From CAWAPS01 sp963783945 (GTDB lineage: Bacteria; Actinomycetota; Acidimicrobiia; Acidimicrobiales; Palsa-688), in assembly GCA_963783945.1 (NCBI GenBank), contig CAWAPS010000022.1:44047-108046 (forward strand): a stretch of 64,000 bases of DNA. The letters run 5' to 3'. A program made the translations under genes and the position numbers. Positions 1 through 8,851 of this stretch are shown here, in pieces. The notes beneath the pieces were generated by a model. The model was not told the origin of the DNA. It saw nothing but the letters and a program-made list of their open reading frames with translations, and searched no databases. Numbering within the stretch: position 1 is the stretch's first letter; each line of letters opens with the position of its first letter.

Positions 1-2056
1 CCGCCACCGCCCTCGGAATCCTCGTGGTGGTGAGCCTCAACTCCGGCGCTCCGGGCTGGACCTACGTGCGCAATCTGGCGTGGCATGTCGGGCTCGACTC
101 TGCCGATCAACGCGGCCCTCGGGATCGTCGCCGTCACCGTTGCCTGGACCCAGGGCTGGGCCATCCTGTTGCTGGCCGGTCCGGGTGTCCTGCTGGCCCT
201 GTGGTACCGGGCGGCCAACTCGGTGAGGACCCGGTACGCCAACCTGCAACTCCTCTACGGATTTACGGTGGCCCTGGCCGGGCTCTCCGAAACCGATCAG
301 GTGATCACCGCGGCCTTGGGCGAGGTGCGCCGCCTGCTTCACGCCGGCGGTGCCGAACTCTGCCTCCCGTCTCGCGGCAGGACATTGCGCTGCACCATCG
401 ATGAGAATGGCAAGTTGAGGAAGATGCTCGGCGAGCTGACGCCGCTCGAGCAGGAAGTGATGGCCAGCGGAGCTGAAACCAAGGCGACGCCGAAAGGTCG
501 GCGCGAACGGGCGGGTGGGCCTCGCTCGACCGCATGGCGGCGCCAGTGAAGCTCGGGAGACCTCGGGGTGGCGGTCCTCTCGGTGACCACCCACGAGGAC
601 GGCGACGAAGACCTTCGACCGAGAGGATCTGCGCCTCTTTGGTGCGATCGCGGCCCATCTGAGCACCGCCCTGACGAGCAGCCAGCTGCTCGAGCACCTA
701 AGGCTCGAGGTGGCGGCACGGGAGCACGAGGCACTTCACGACAGCCTGACCGGGCTCGCTAACCGGGTCTTGTTCTCCCAGTGGGCCTCGGACGCCATCG
801 AGCGCCGGCCCAGCGAGCAGATGGTGGCAGTTCTGCTCATGGATCTCGACGGTTTCAAGGACATCAACGACACCCTGGGCCACCTCAAGGGGGACACCAT
901 CCTGAAGGAGGTCTCGGGCCGGGTGCTGGCGGCGGTCGGATCCGATCGTCTGGCGGCCCGGCTGGGGGGCGACGAGTTCGCCTTTGTCATACCGGCCGCG
1001 GACAGCCCAGAGGAGATCGTGGCGGCCGCCGAAGCCGTCCTCGAATCGGTATCCCGGCCCATCGCCATCGACGGACTGGTGCTCGAGTTGCGGGCGAGCA
1101 TGGGAATCGCCGCCGCCCCCCAGGACGGACAGGACGCCTCCAGCCTCCTCCAGCGGGCCGACGTGGCCATGTACTCGGCCAAGCGGACCAAGAGGCGGGT
1201 CGTCGCCTATGACAGGGACCTGGACCGCAATACGAAGCGCCGTCTGGTCCTCACCACCGAGTTGCGCCGGGCCATGGAAACCAAGGACCTCGAGGTCTGG
1301 TATCAGCCCGTCGCCCGCATGGATACCGGGGAGATCGTCGGCTTGGAGGCGCTCTCGCGGTGGCGACACCGGGAGTTCGGATGGATCTCCCCCGACGAGT
1401 TCATACCCGTGGCCGAAGCAACCGGCCTCATCGAGCCGTTGACATGGTGGGTGCTCGAATCCGCTCTGCGCGAAGTACACCAGTGGCACCTGGAAGGCTT
1501 CGAGCTGACCATGGCGGTCAACGTCTCGGCCCGAAGTCTCCTTGGTCCTGAGATAGTCGAGCGCCTTGGCCGGATCCTGGAGGACGTGCGGGTGCCTCCC
1601 GGAAGTCTGATCCTCGAGATCACGGAGTCGCTCATGATGGTCGATCCGGAGTGGTCGGAGCGGATCCTCGCCCAGCTCTCCGATCTCGGGGTGACCATCG
1701 CCATAGACGACTTCGGGACGGGCTACTCATCTCTTTCCCGCCTGAAGCGTCTCCCGGTGAAGATGGTCAAGATCGACCGGTCCTTTGTGATCAACATGCA
1801 GGCCGACGACAGCAACCGGGCGATCGTGCAAGCCACAATCGAACTGGCGCGTGCCATGGGCCACCACGTGGTCGCCGAGGGGGCAGAGCGACGGGAGGCG
1901 TGGGACGCCCTGAAGGCCATGGGCTGCGATCACGTCCAGGGTCACTACCTGGCCAAGGCCATGCCGGCCGAGGAGTGCCGTGAGTGGCTCCTGCGCTATC
2001 AAGCGCCGGGAATGGCACCGGTCCGGAACCTCCCGTTCCTCGCCCACGGAGCCTGA
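1..2056 (+). CDS. Diguanylate cyclase/phosphodiesterase (membrane-GAF-GGDEF-EAL), 5' truncated, frameshifted
   Basis: This protein makes and/or degrades cyclic-di-GMP. It begins before the window. Hydrophobic membrane segments come first, then a GAF-like region (about 250-690), a GGDEF domain with an intact GGDEF signature (about 730-1220) and an EAL domain (about 1280-2000) with LEALSRW, TES, DDFGTGYS and VAEGAE motifs. Both catalytic domains look complete. No RxxD inhibitory site precedes GGDEF (GSDRLAARLGGDEF). The reading moves between frames near 85-95, 510-516, 560 and 605. GAF and membrane homology continues across each shift, for example DREDLRLFGAIAAHLS into the frame that starts at 710. 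I treat these as indel errors, although a true pseudogene is possible. The domain calls are firm; the N-terminal half is less certain. Confidence 0.8.
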
Positions 2057-2078
2057 CCGCCCGAAGCAGACCTTTATC

Positions 2079-3002
2079 TCAGTACACCCAGACCGTCGTG
2101 CCGATCGGAGCCAGGTTTTCGGCCCAGATCCAATCGATGGCCTCGTTGCTAACCCGCACGCAACCGTGGGACACGGGGTACGACGGGACGTACGAATCCC
2201 CGTGGATGGCGAACCCACCTTCGAAGAACTTCGGCCGCCACAGCTGCCCGAGTGAATCGGTCACCGTGCCGTCGACCTGGCGATAAATGTGGAACCGCCC
2301 GACCGGTGTGATGGCGACCGCGGACTGGTTGCCGTCCGTATAGGTGTACCCGCCGCCGGTGGACGTGTTGAGCACGTATTCGAGGCGACCGTCTTGGACG
2401 AACATCACCAGATCAGAGGCCAGGTCGACCTCGATGACATAGCCGGACGAACTTCGAGGGGTGGGACGGGCCCGGCGATCGAGGGCAGCCAGAGTGTTGG
2501 GTCCAACCACGCCATCTCGGCTGATCCCGGCGGCCTTCTGCAAAGCGAAGACCGCCTGCTGCGTGCTGAGTCCGAAGGCTCCGTCTGGGGTTCCCATCCA
2601 GTACCCGAGCGCGCTCAGCCGCTTCTGCAGGGCCAGCACCGCCGGGCCCGAGTCGCCGAGGCTGAGCTTGGGCGCCGGGGCCGTGGTCGGAGGACTCTGA
2701 GCCGGCTTGGTCGTCGGCGGAGAGGTTTCAGGCGGGCTGTCGGCGCGGGTCCTCGGATTGGGAGCGGCGGCGGTGGTGGCCGGGGTTTCAGCCGTCGCCG
2801 CGGCGGGCACCGGAGCGGTCTCGCTTCCCCTCTGGACTGTCGTCGAAGCGGGCGGGGGGGATGGCGTCGAAGCCGAGGAAGCCCCACCGCAGCCCGCCAG
2901 GGCCGCGGTGGCGGCCGCCAGCACCAGGATCGCCAGCCCGCCTAGAGGCCTGATCCTCGCCCGCCTGGTTGCACCCGCCGGTTCGATCCGCATCCCACTC
3001 AA
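2079..3002 (-). CDS. L,D-transpeptidase lipoprotein with peptidoglycan-binding domain
   Basis: A 307-aa exported enzyme predicted to form 3-3 cross-links or attach proteins in peptidoglycan. The N-terminus has an Arg-rich start, a hydrophobic core and a lipobox LAGC (Cys38), so it should be a lipoprotein. A Thr/Pro/Ala-rich linker follows, then a PG_binding_1 domain (about residues 115-175, with GDSGPAVLALQKRL). The YkuD catalytic domain (about 185-307) carries HGDSYVP...SHGCVRVSN, with both the His and the catalytic Cys present. The start chosen gives a complete signal peptide. Its nearest upstream gene on the same strand is a methyltransferase 54 nt away, so co-transcription is possible but not shown. 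Confidence 0.9.
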   Translation of the reverse strand: MSGMRIEPAGATRRARIRPLGGLAILVLAAATAALAGCGGASSASTPSPPPASTTVQRGSETAPVPAAATAETPATTAAAPNPRTRADSPPETSPPTTKPAQSPPTTAPAPKLSLGDSGPAVLALQKRLSALGYWMGTPDGAFGLSTQQAVFALQKAAGISRDGVVGPNTLAALDRRARPTPRSSSGYVIEVDLASDLVMFVQDGRLEYVLNTSTGGGYTYTDGNQSAVAITPVGRFHIYRQVDGTVTDSLGQLWRPKFFEGGFAIHGDSYVPSYPVSHGCVRVSNEAIDWIWAENLAPIGTTVWVY

Positions 3003-3056
3003 CCCTCCTCCGGGTCGAGGGGGCTGAGCGTAACACCCGGCCGAGGATTGAAATCA

Positions 3057-3794
3057 TCACCCATCGGGGCGGCTGAGCGGCTTGCGGCCAACCACCCACC
3101 GATGGCGGTTGTACTTCCGTATCTCCACATCCAGTCCGGCAGGTGCCAGCGCGAGGCGCACATCGCCGTCGGGCAGTCGAGCCCCCCGCCATGCCCGGCT
3201 GAGGGTGGCTCGTCTCTGGATGACGTGACCGAGATGTCCGAGCCAGTCCGTGAGCCGGGCGGATAGTGAGTCACCACGGATCTGGATCGCCAACTGGCCC
3301 CCAGGGGTGAGGACGCGCCCTGACTCTTCCAGGTAGAGCATCTGTGCCTGCTTCGACGGGACGTGCTGCAGGGTGATGTAGGAAAAGACGACCTGCACAG
3401 TGTTGTCGGCGACCTCACGGAGGCTCCCGTCGCCCGGCACCAGCAAACAGGTCACGTTCGACTGGTCCGAGATGTTGTGGGCGCAGCGCTTGAGCATTTC
3501 CTGACTCACGTCGACTGCGGTCACCCGTCCGGCTAGTGCGGAGAGGCGCCTCGTCATGCGGCCCACCCCGCATCCGATCTCGAGGACGGTATCCGTGGGC
3601 CTGACCACGACGTCGCAGAGGTTGAGGAACAGATCGGTTTCGTCGGCTCCCTGCCGGAAGAACTCCTCGTTCTCTTCCGTGTGCCCCGTCGCCACGTGCC
3701 AGGCTGCGTTGTCCCGCGCCGCTTTGTCCCAGAACCTCCGCGACACCTCGCCTGGTTGTCCGACTGCTGGGCCCACCGCCGGGAGGTTAGCCAT
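3057..3794 (-). CDS. Class I SAM-dependent methyltransferase
   Basis: About 245 aa with a standard Rossmann methyltransferase core. Motif I is VLEIGCGVGRMTRRL, an acidic residue ends strand 2 (VTAVDVS), and a motif-IV-like VQVVFSYITLQHV follows. The substrate cannot be read from the sequence; UbiE/Coq5-like or small-molecule methylation are both possible. I chose the ATG at 3794 (MANLPAVGP) because the ten residues before it look like antisense of the neighbouring intergenic stretch. The upstream ATG at 3821 remains possible. The gene is divergent from the permease starting at 3859, with which it shares about 65 nt of upstream DNA. Confidence 0.8.
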   Translation of the reverse strand: MANLPAVGPAVGQPGEVSRRFWDKAARDNAAWHVATGHTEENEEFFRQGADETDLFLNLCDVVVRPTDTVLEIGCGVGRMTRRLSALAGRVTAVDVSQEMLKRCAHNISDQSNVTCLLVPGDGSLREVADNTVQVVFSYITLQHVPSKQAQMLYLEESGRVLTPGGQLAIQIRGDSLSARLTDWLGHLGHVIQRRATLSRAWRGARLPDGDVRLALAPAGLDVEIRKYNRHRWVVGRKPLSRPDG

Positions 3795-3858
3795 TCGGCC
3801 GAACGGGCCACGCCGAAGCATCGCCCTGGCCCGGCGCTCTTTCGGGCAGGCTGGACAA

Positions 3859-4986
3859 ATGACGCCGAACGATCCGCCGGTATCCGGTGCGGAAGGTGCG
3901 GCCCAACCCCGGACCTATCCCGGCGCCGCCCTGCGGACATTGGGCGACTACGCCTGGAGAATCCTCGTCATCGGGACAGTCGGGTACTTCGTCATCCATC
4001 TCCTGTCGAAGCTGTCGCTTGTAATCATCCCGTTCATCGTTTCGGTCCTGGCGACGGCGCTACTGCATCCTTTCCTGGCCCGGTTGCGCCGGATCGGACT
4101 GTCCCGGTGGCTGGCCACGGTGACGACGGTCCTCGCCGCGATCCTCCTCGTGGGCGGACTCATAACCGTGGTGGTGATCCGTGCCGCCAACCAGGCACCG
4201 CAACTGGGCAATGAGATCAACAGCCTCGTCCCCCACGTCAAGCACTGGCTGATCACCGGCCCGCTCCGCCTCAATCCCACGACGGTTGACAACCTTGGCA
4301 ACACCATCACCAAGGACGTGACGAGCAACAGCTCGGCCATCGCCTCGACCGCGGTATCAACCGGCAAGACGGTGGCCGAAGTCGCCGGCGGCATCGCCCT
4401 GACGATCTTCTCCACGATCTTCCTGCTCTACGACGGCGACCGGGTCTGGGCCTTCGTCCTGAAAGGGGCACCCAAGGGATCGCGCCGCACGGTCGATATC
4501 GCGGCACGCGCCGCCTGGGGCACCGTGAGCCAGTACGTGCGAGGAACCCTGATCGTGGCCACGTTCCACGGCGTCGTCGTCGCCAGCACGCTCGCCATCC
4601 TGGGCGTCCCCCTGGCCTTCCCGTTAGGGGTGCTCGTAGGCCTCGGCAGCTTCGTGCCACTGGTCGGCGCGTTCGTCACGGGCGTCCTGGCGGTTGCCGT
4701 TGCCGGCCTGAGCAAGGGTCTCCTGGCCGCCATCATCGTGGTCGCCGTGCTCCTCCTCGACAACCAGATCGAGGCCCACGTGCTGCAGCCGTTCGTGGTT
4801 GGCCGGTATGTGCGGATCCATCCCCTGGCCCTGGTGCTCGCCCTGGCTTCCGGAGCCGTGCTGTTCGGGATCTTCGGGGCGATCGTCGCGGTACCGGTCG
4901 TGGCCTGCATCAACAGCGCCATACGGGCGGTCATGGACTCCCGAGATCAGCCCTCGGAAGGAGACCTCATTCCATCCAAGGGTTGA
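3859..4986 (+). CDS. AI-2E family transporter (TerC/PerM-like permease)
   Basis: A 375-aa polytopic membrane protein of the AI-2E transporter / PerM family. Two N-terminal helices (about residues 30-100) are followed by a soluble loop rich in Asn/Thr, then several C-terminal helices containing the family-typical segments VSQYVRGTLIVATFHG, GVPLAFPLGVLVGLGSFVPLVG and LLLDNQIEAHVLQPFVVGR. Members export small molecules or act as sodium/proton antiporters, and the substrate is not predictable here. The open frame extends 100 codons upstream, but that stretch is antisense to the methyltransferase, so the ATG at 3859 (MTPNDPPVSG) is preferred. Confidence 0.88.
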   Translation: MTPNDPPVSGAEGAAQPRTYPGAALRTLGDYAWRILVIGTVGYFVIHLLSKLSLVIIPFIVSVLATALLHPFLARLRRIGLSRWLATVTTVLAAILLVGGLITVVVIRAANQAPQLGNEINSLVPHVKHWLITGPLRLNPTTVDNLGNTITKDVTSNSSAIASTAVSTGKTVAEVAGGIALTIFSTIFLLYDGDRVWAFVLKGAPKGSRRTVDIAARAAWGTVSQYVRGTLIVATFHGVVVASTLAILGVPLAFPLGVLVGLGSFVPLVGAFVTGVLAVAVAGLSKGLLAAIIVVAVLLLDNQIEAHVLQPFVVGRYVRIHPLALVLALASGAVLFGIFGAIVAVPVVACINSAIRAVMDSRDQPSEGDLIPSKG

Positions 4987-5020
4987 TGACGGAAACCCTG
5001 CCGGGCCGTAGCCTGACTGC

Positions 5021-6130
5021 GTGGCCAGGGATGACGAGTTCCGCAAAGTGGCCGAGGACATGCGGGCGCTGGCCCGTTCCCTCGCCAAGGACTTTCGGGA
5101 TGCCGTCGACCAGTCGCGCGTAGGCGGGGAGACCACCGGCCAGGCCCTGCGCGACGGAATCCGGGGCATGGCGAACGAAGCCGGCCGGGGTATGCGATCG
5201 GAGTGGCGTCAGGCCCGGAGGGCCTTCGGACCCGGGTTCGGTCCTGGCCGCGGGCGGTGGGGACCACCCTGGGGTTCCGGTCCCCCGCCGGGGGGTCCGG
5301 GCTCCCCCACCGGAGACCCGGCCGGTGGGGCCGGTCCCTGGGCTCCTTGGGACGGCTACCAGTGGGGCGGGCCTCCCTGGGGTCACCGCCGTCACGGGCC
5401 GCCCCGCAACCGGCCGCCCCGCCCGCCCCGCCAGCCGCGCCCGCCTGTTCCCCCGGTGCGGCGCCACTGGGATGCCACGGTTGTGATCGGACTGCTGGTG
5501 GTCCTGTTCGGAGTGGGCTGGCTGCTCGGGGAGATTCACGCGTTTCACGTATCCCTCGAGGCCGTGCTGGCCATCGGACTGCTGGTGCTCGGAGCCTCGC
5601 TCATCGTCACCGGTCGAACCGACTGGAGTCTCAGCCGGCGGTCCTGGCCGGTCTGGCTGGGAGCCGGTCTGGTCGTCGCCCTCCTGGCCACCTCAGCCAC
5701 CTTCGGCATCGGCAACACGTTGCAGGATGTGACGTTCGGGAACAAGTCGGTTACCGCGACGGACACCGGCGGAAGCTTTCACGGCGGCTTCGGCAATCTC
5801 ACGATCGACGGGTCGCACGTCAAGCCCGGCGGCACCATCAAGGCCGGGAGCGTGGCAGGGAACGTGGTAATCAACCTCCCGGCGGATGCAGCGGTTGACG
5901 TCCATGCCCATGTGCTCGCCGGCCAGATCTGTGTGAACGGGCGCAACGAGGGCAACGGGGTCAGTGCCTCCGTCAACCAGAACTTCATCACCCCCGGTAC
6001 GGGGGCCGCCGCCGGTACCCCAGCCGCTACTGGTTCAGCCACCACAGGTCAGAGCATCACGGTCGACGTCCACGAGGTGTTCGGCCAGATCATGATCGGA
6101 GGCGCCGGGTGCGGGAGGCCGGGTCGATGA
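5021..6130 (+). CDS. LiaF-like membrane protein with Gly/Pro-rich linker
   Basis: A 369-aa protein beginning with GTG. Residues 1-65 are charged and helical. Residues 70-145 are extremely Gly/Pro/Trp-rich. About four hydrophobic segments follow (residues 150-235), then a C-terminal beta-rich domain (240-369) resembling the cell-wall-active-antibiotics-response domain of LiaF/VraT (repeated GGSFHGGFGNLTID-type strands). In Firmicutes LiaF restrains its cognate kinase. Here the stop codon overlaps the ATG of a histidine kinase (ATGA), which supports the same partnership. That functional link is inference from context. The N-terminal helical region is not part of classical LiaF. Confidence 0.7.
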   Translation: MARDDEFRKVAEDMRALARSLAKDFRDAVDQSRVGGETTGQALRDGIRGMANEAGRGMRSEWRQARRAFGPGFGPGRGRWGPPWGSGPPPGGPGSPTGDPAGGAGPWAPWDGYQWGGPPWGHRRHGPPRNRPPRPPRQPRPPVPPVRRHWDATVVIGLLVVLFGVGWLLGEIHAFHVSLEAVLAIGLLVLGASLIVTGRTDWSLSRRSWPVWLGAGLVVALLATSATFGIGNTLQDVTFGNKSVTATDTGGSFHGGFGNLTIDGSHVKPGGTIKAGSVAGNVVINLPADAAVDVHAHVLAGQICVNGRNEGNGVSASVNQNFITPGTGAAAGTPAATGSATTGQSITVDVHEVFGQIMIGGAGCGRPGR

Positions 6131-7146
6131 CCCCTCCTGCCGTCGTCGCCGCCACATACCAGTACCGGGTGTCCCGGGTCGCGGTGGGCACGTTTTTCCT
6201 TCTGCTCGGCGCCGCCTTCCTGCTCGACAGCCTCGGGGTCTTCCGGGTAACCGCCGCCCTTTTCTGGCCGCTGTTCGTCATCTCCATCGGGGCCGGAATG
6301 CTGCTCCACCGGGCCCGCCGGCTCATGGTCGAAGAGGACAGAAGCGCCCAGCTGGCGGTCGCCGAGGAGCGGGTCCGCATCGCGCGGGAGCTGCATGACA
6401 TCGTGGCCCACGGGGTGTCCCTGATGACCATCCAGATCGCCGCGGCCCGTCGGGTCGGGACCAAGAACCAGGACTCGGCCAACGAGTCTCTCGAAGCGGC
6501 AGAGCAGACCGGCCGTCAGACACTCAGTGAGCTGGAAGGCATGCTGGCCGTGCTTCGAGGCGCCGACGCTTCCATTGGGGCGGCGGCCGGTCTGGGCGGA
6601 TCGGGAGGCACCGGCCCGGATCGGGGGGATCGCCCCGATCGTGCGGGATACCGCGGCGACCGGGCGGACAACCCGGCCGGCGACGGATCGGCCGGAGGCC
6701 CCGGGACCGAACGGAGTCCGCTTCCTCGCATCGCCGACCTTCAGTCACTCGTCGACGCGGTACGCCAGACGGGCCGCAGCGTCAGCTACAACGTGCTCGG
6801 CGACCCTCCGGGCCTTCCGGCCAGCGTGGAGATGACCGTGTACCGCGTGGTCCAGGAGGCGCTCACCAACGCGGTGCGCTACGCCGGTGACGCCCCCATC
6901 GACATTCAGGTGATCTTCTCCCCCGCCGCCATTACCGTGTTCGTCGATGACGAAGGGGCCGCCTCGAGCGGGCCAAGACCGACCGGGACGTCGTCTCACG
7001 TCCCCGGCGGAAGTGGACACGGCTTGGTGGGAATGCAGGAAAGACTGGCCGCCGTAGGCGGAACCCTCGAAGCGGGTCCCCGCCGTCCGGGCCCCGGCTG
7101 GCGGGTCTACGCCAGCATTCCCGTCGTTCTGCTGAACGTGGCTTGA
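6127..7146 (+). CDS. Two-component sensor histidine kinase (NarL/LiaS-type, HisKA_3)
   Basis: 339 aa. Two closely spaced membrane helices lie at the N-terminus (about residues 18-65) with almost no extracellular loop, so this is an intramembrane-sensing kinase. HisKA_3 follows with the phospho-acceptor His in ARELHDIVAHGVSLM. An unusually long Gly/Asp/Arg-rich insert (about 155-200) separates it from the ATPase domain, which has VVQEALTNAVRYA (N-box) and GSGHGLVGMQERL (G-box). The ATG overlaps the stop of the LiaF-like gene, so translation is probably coupled. The response regulator starts 156 nt downstream. Envelope stress is the likely signal class by analogy with LiaFSR, which is inference. 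Confidence 0.88.
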   Translation: MTPPAVVAATYQYRVSRVAVGTFFLLLGAAFLLDSLGVFRVTAALFWPLFVISIGAGMLLHRARRLMVEEDRSAQLAVAEERVRIARELHDIVAHGVSLMTIQIAAARRVGTKNQDSANESLEAAEQTGRQTLSELEGMLAVLRGADASIGAAAGLGGSGGTGPDRGDRPDRAGYRGDRADNPAGDGSAGGPGTERSPLPRIADLQSLVDAVRQTGRSVSYNVLGDPPGLPASVEMTVYRVVQEALTNAVRYAGDAPIDIQVIFSPAAITVFVDDEGAASSGPRPTGTSSHVPGGSGHGLVGMQERLAAVGGTLEAGPRRPGPGWRVYASIPVVLLNVA

Positions 7147-7302
7147 GGGTTCCCGAAGTCGCCCTCTGCCCGGCTCGACCCGTCGGGTCGGCCGTCCCGC
7201 TTGACCCTGTCCCACCCTTCCCCGCATCCCTCCTGAGCACTCAGCTCTAGAGCGGCCCGCTGGTGGACGAACCCCGGCGTCCAAGGGCGCGAGAGTGATT
7301 GG

Positions 7303-7980
7303 GTGATACGCCTCCTGCTTGCGGACGACGAAGCCATGGTGAGAAAGGGCCTGCGACTGGTCCTCGAGACCGAGGACGACCTTCAGGTCGTCGCAGAGGC
7401 AGCCGACGGTCTGGAGGCCATTGAAGAGTCCCGACGGCTCAGGCCGGACGTGATTCTCATGGATGTCCGCATGCCCCGGCTGGACGGGGTGGAGGCGTGC
7501 CGGATCCTTGTGGAAGAGAGCGAGGCCAAGGTCGTGGTCCTGACCACCTTCGACCTCGACGAGCACCTGTTCGCCGCGGTGAGGGCCGGAGCAAGCGGCT
7601 TCCTGCTCAAGGCGTCACCGCCGGAGGAGCTCGTAGCGGCTATCAGGGCCGCCCACGCCGGCAACGCTCTGGTGGAGCCCAAGATGACCAAGCGGCTCCT
7701 GGAAGAGTTTGCCCGCCGGCCAGGGCAGCCGCCGGCCGGCCAGCTGCCCGATCGCTTCGCCGAGCTCACAGAGCGGGAGGTCGACGTGCTCCGAGAGGTC
7801 GTTCGGGGCGCCAGCAACTCCGAGATCGCCGAACGGCTCTACATCAGTGAAACCACGGTCAAGACTCACGTCAACCACATCCTGAGCAAGCTCGGGGTGC
7901 GTGACCGCATCCAAGCGGTGGTTCTCGCCTACGACCTTGGCCTGGTGGAACCCGGAGGGGGACGCCCGGCCCCCGCGTGA
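7303..7980 (+). CDS. NarL/FixJ-family response regulator
   Basis: 225 aa from a GTG start (MIRLLLADDEAMVRKG). The receiver domain (1-120) has the acidic pair DD, the phospho-acceptor Asp in LMDVRMPRLDG, a Thr in VVLTTFD and the conserved Lys in FLLKASPPEEL. A LuxR-type helix-turn-helix (about 155-220) contains LTEREVDVLREVVRG and SETTVKTHVNHILSKLG. It should be the partner of the kinase encoded just upstream. The 156-nt gap between them holds a short hairpin (CGACCC/GGGTCG) but no gene. Its targets are not identifiable from the window. Confidence 0.92.
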   Translation: MIRLLLADDEAMVRKGLRLVLETEDDLQVVAEAADGLEAIEESRRLRPDVILMDVRMPRLDGVEACRILVEESEAKVVVLTTFDLDEHLFAAVRAGASGFLLKASPPEELVAAIRAAHAGNALVEPKMTKRLLEEFARRPGQPPAGQLPDRFAELTEREVDVLREVVRGASNSEIAERLYISETTVKTHVNHILSKLGVRDRIQAVVLAYDLGLVEPGGGRPAPA

Positions 7981-8132
7981 GGCGGAGCCCCATCGAAGAG
8001 GGTGCTGGTACTGACCGCCAGGTGGGCCGCTGCGACTCAAAGATCCGCCTGCAGGTGGAGACCCAAATCGCTCCCGGGGAGGACGACGGATGCCCGGATG
8101 CCCCTTACGCTGAAACCATCTAAGGAGGAGCG

Positions 8133-8403
8133 ATGCACAGCTACGAGTTCGGCCCCACAGGCGGTTCCGGCCCGGCCGGTTCGCCGAAGCCGGGAGACAA
8201 ACCCAGCGGCAACAGCGCACTGAGCCTCATCCTGCTCATCGCGGTCGTCGTGATCGTGGCCGTAGTGGGATTGGGCCTGGCTTTCTGGGTCCTGGGAACC
8301 TTGTTCCACTTTGCCGGCTTCATCGTGAAGAATTGCTCTCGTGACCGCGGTCGTGGCCCTCGTTTGGCGCCGGATCGCGGGTCGCCGCAACCGGAGGGTC
8401 TGA
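8133..8403 (+). CDS. Small single-pass membrane protein (frameshift near 8333)
   Basis: A strong Shine-Dalgarno (AAGGAGGAG) lies a few bases before the ATG at 8133. The protein has a Gly/Pro-rich N-terminus (MHSYEFGPTGGSG) and then a long hydrophobic stretch. The uninterrupted frame runs to 8453 but turns into Arg-rich noise after FAGFIVK. Deleting one A at about 8331-8334 restores FIVK-IALVTAVVALVWRRIAG and a stop at 8403. That gives an about 90-aa protein with two hydrophobic helices and a basic tail. I prefer that reading. I do not recognise the family. The position after a LiaFSR-like set suggests an envelope role, but this is weak. Confidence 0.6.
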
Positions 8404-8449
8404 CAAATGGTCGCACTGTGCGCCGCACCCCACTCGGTGAAACTGACTA

Positions 8450-8479
8450 TTGACAGACCCGGTCGAGGAAGTCTTCAAT
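8450..8479 (+). promoter_or_regulatory. Candidate sigma-70-type promoter
   Basis: A perfect TTGACA at 8450-8455 is followed after 18 nt by TTCAAT (8474-8479), which matches 4 of 6 positions of the -10 consensus. It would start transcription near 8486, ahead of the 14-codon ORF and the hairpins. It lies just past the restored stop of the small membrane gene. There is no experimental support. Confidence 0.35.
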
Positions 8480-8570
8480 TGGTGTCACCACAGTGAGTTC
8501 ACAGGAACGCCGCTGTGGCGAAGTGGCAAGCGTCGCCGAGCCGACGGGACAGGGAAAGGAGGAGGGCACC

Positions 8571-8615
8571 GTGGCAACATGGAGCTCGTCCGAGGAGGAA
8601 GATCCGCCCCGCTAG
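8571..8615 (+). CDS. Candidate 14-codon leader/small peptide
   Basis: GTG start with AAAGGAGGA ending 7 nt upstream, encoding VATWSSSEEEDPPR and then TAG. A 9-bp perfect hairpin begins 5 nt after the stop. The strong Shine-Dalgarno and the immediately following hairpin are what make it worth listing. An acidic 14-aa product could be a leader peptide, a small protein, or the remnant of a longer gene broken by an indel. It has no runs of a single amino acid typical of attenuation leaders. Confidence 0.3.
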   Translation: MATWSSSEEEDPPR

Positions 8616-8619
8616 GTTC

Positions 8620-8640
8620 GGGCTCGGGCTTCCCGAGCCC
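8620..8640. repeat. Perfect hairpin after the 14-codon ORF
   Basis: A 9-bp perfect stem, GGGCTCGGG with CCCGAGCCC, around the loop CTT. No T-run follows on either strand, so a classical intrinsic terminator is not supported. High-GC actinobacteria often use hairpins without a U-tract, so termination is still possible. Confidence 0.6.
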
Positions 8641-8690
8641 TGGTCAGGTCGTCACTGACGCCGGGCCCTCGACTTGACCGGCCCTATGGC

Positions 8691-8714
8691 CGGATGCCGT
8701 TGCGGCGGCATCCG
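8691..8714. repeat. Perfect inverted repeat
   Basis: Nine-bp arms CGGATGCCG and CGGCATCCG around the 6-nt loop TTGCGG. It is the second of three hairpins in the same gap and its role is unknown. Confidence 0.6.
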
Positions 8715-8768
8715 GGGCGAGGCGGTCGCAAATGCGGAGAGCGGCATCGGGTTCGGTGGCGAAGTAAT

Positions 8769-8806
8769 CCGGCACAGGAGAGACTCTCTGGGTCTTCCTG
8801 TGCCGG
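8769..8806. repeat. Long hairpin just upstream of the exported-protein gene
   Basis: Eleven-bp perfect arms CCGGCACAGGA and TCCTGTGCCGG. The stem continues inward with AGAC/GTCT after one bulged base, leaving a 7-nt loop. It sits 46 nt before the GTG at 8852 and could act as a 5' UTR structure or a terminator for the preceding unit. Confidence 0.6.
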
Positions 8807-8851
8807 TTGCGCGCGTGGCCATCCGCGTCCAGGGCGTGCGAGCATGTTGGG

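Larger units (their letters stand above)
8404..8851. other. Hairpin-rich gap between the small membrane protein and an exported protein
   Basis: About 450 nt without a conventional gene. It holds a candidate promoter (8450-8479), a 14-codon ORF with a good ribosome binding site (8571-8615) and three perfect-arm hairpins (8620-8640, 8691-8714, 8769-8806). No match to a tRNA or a known riboswitch is recognisable by eye. Confidence 0.6.
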
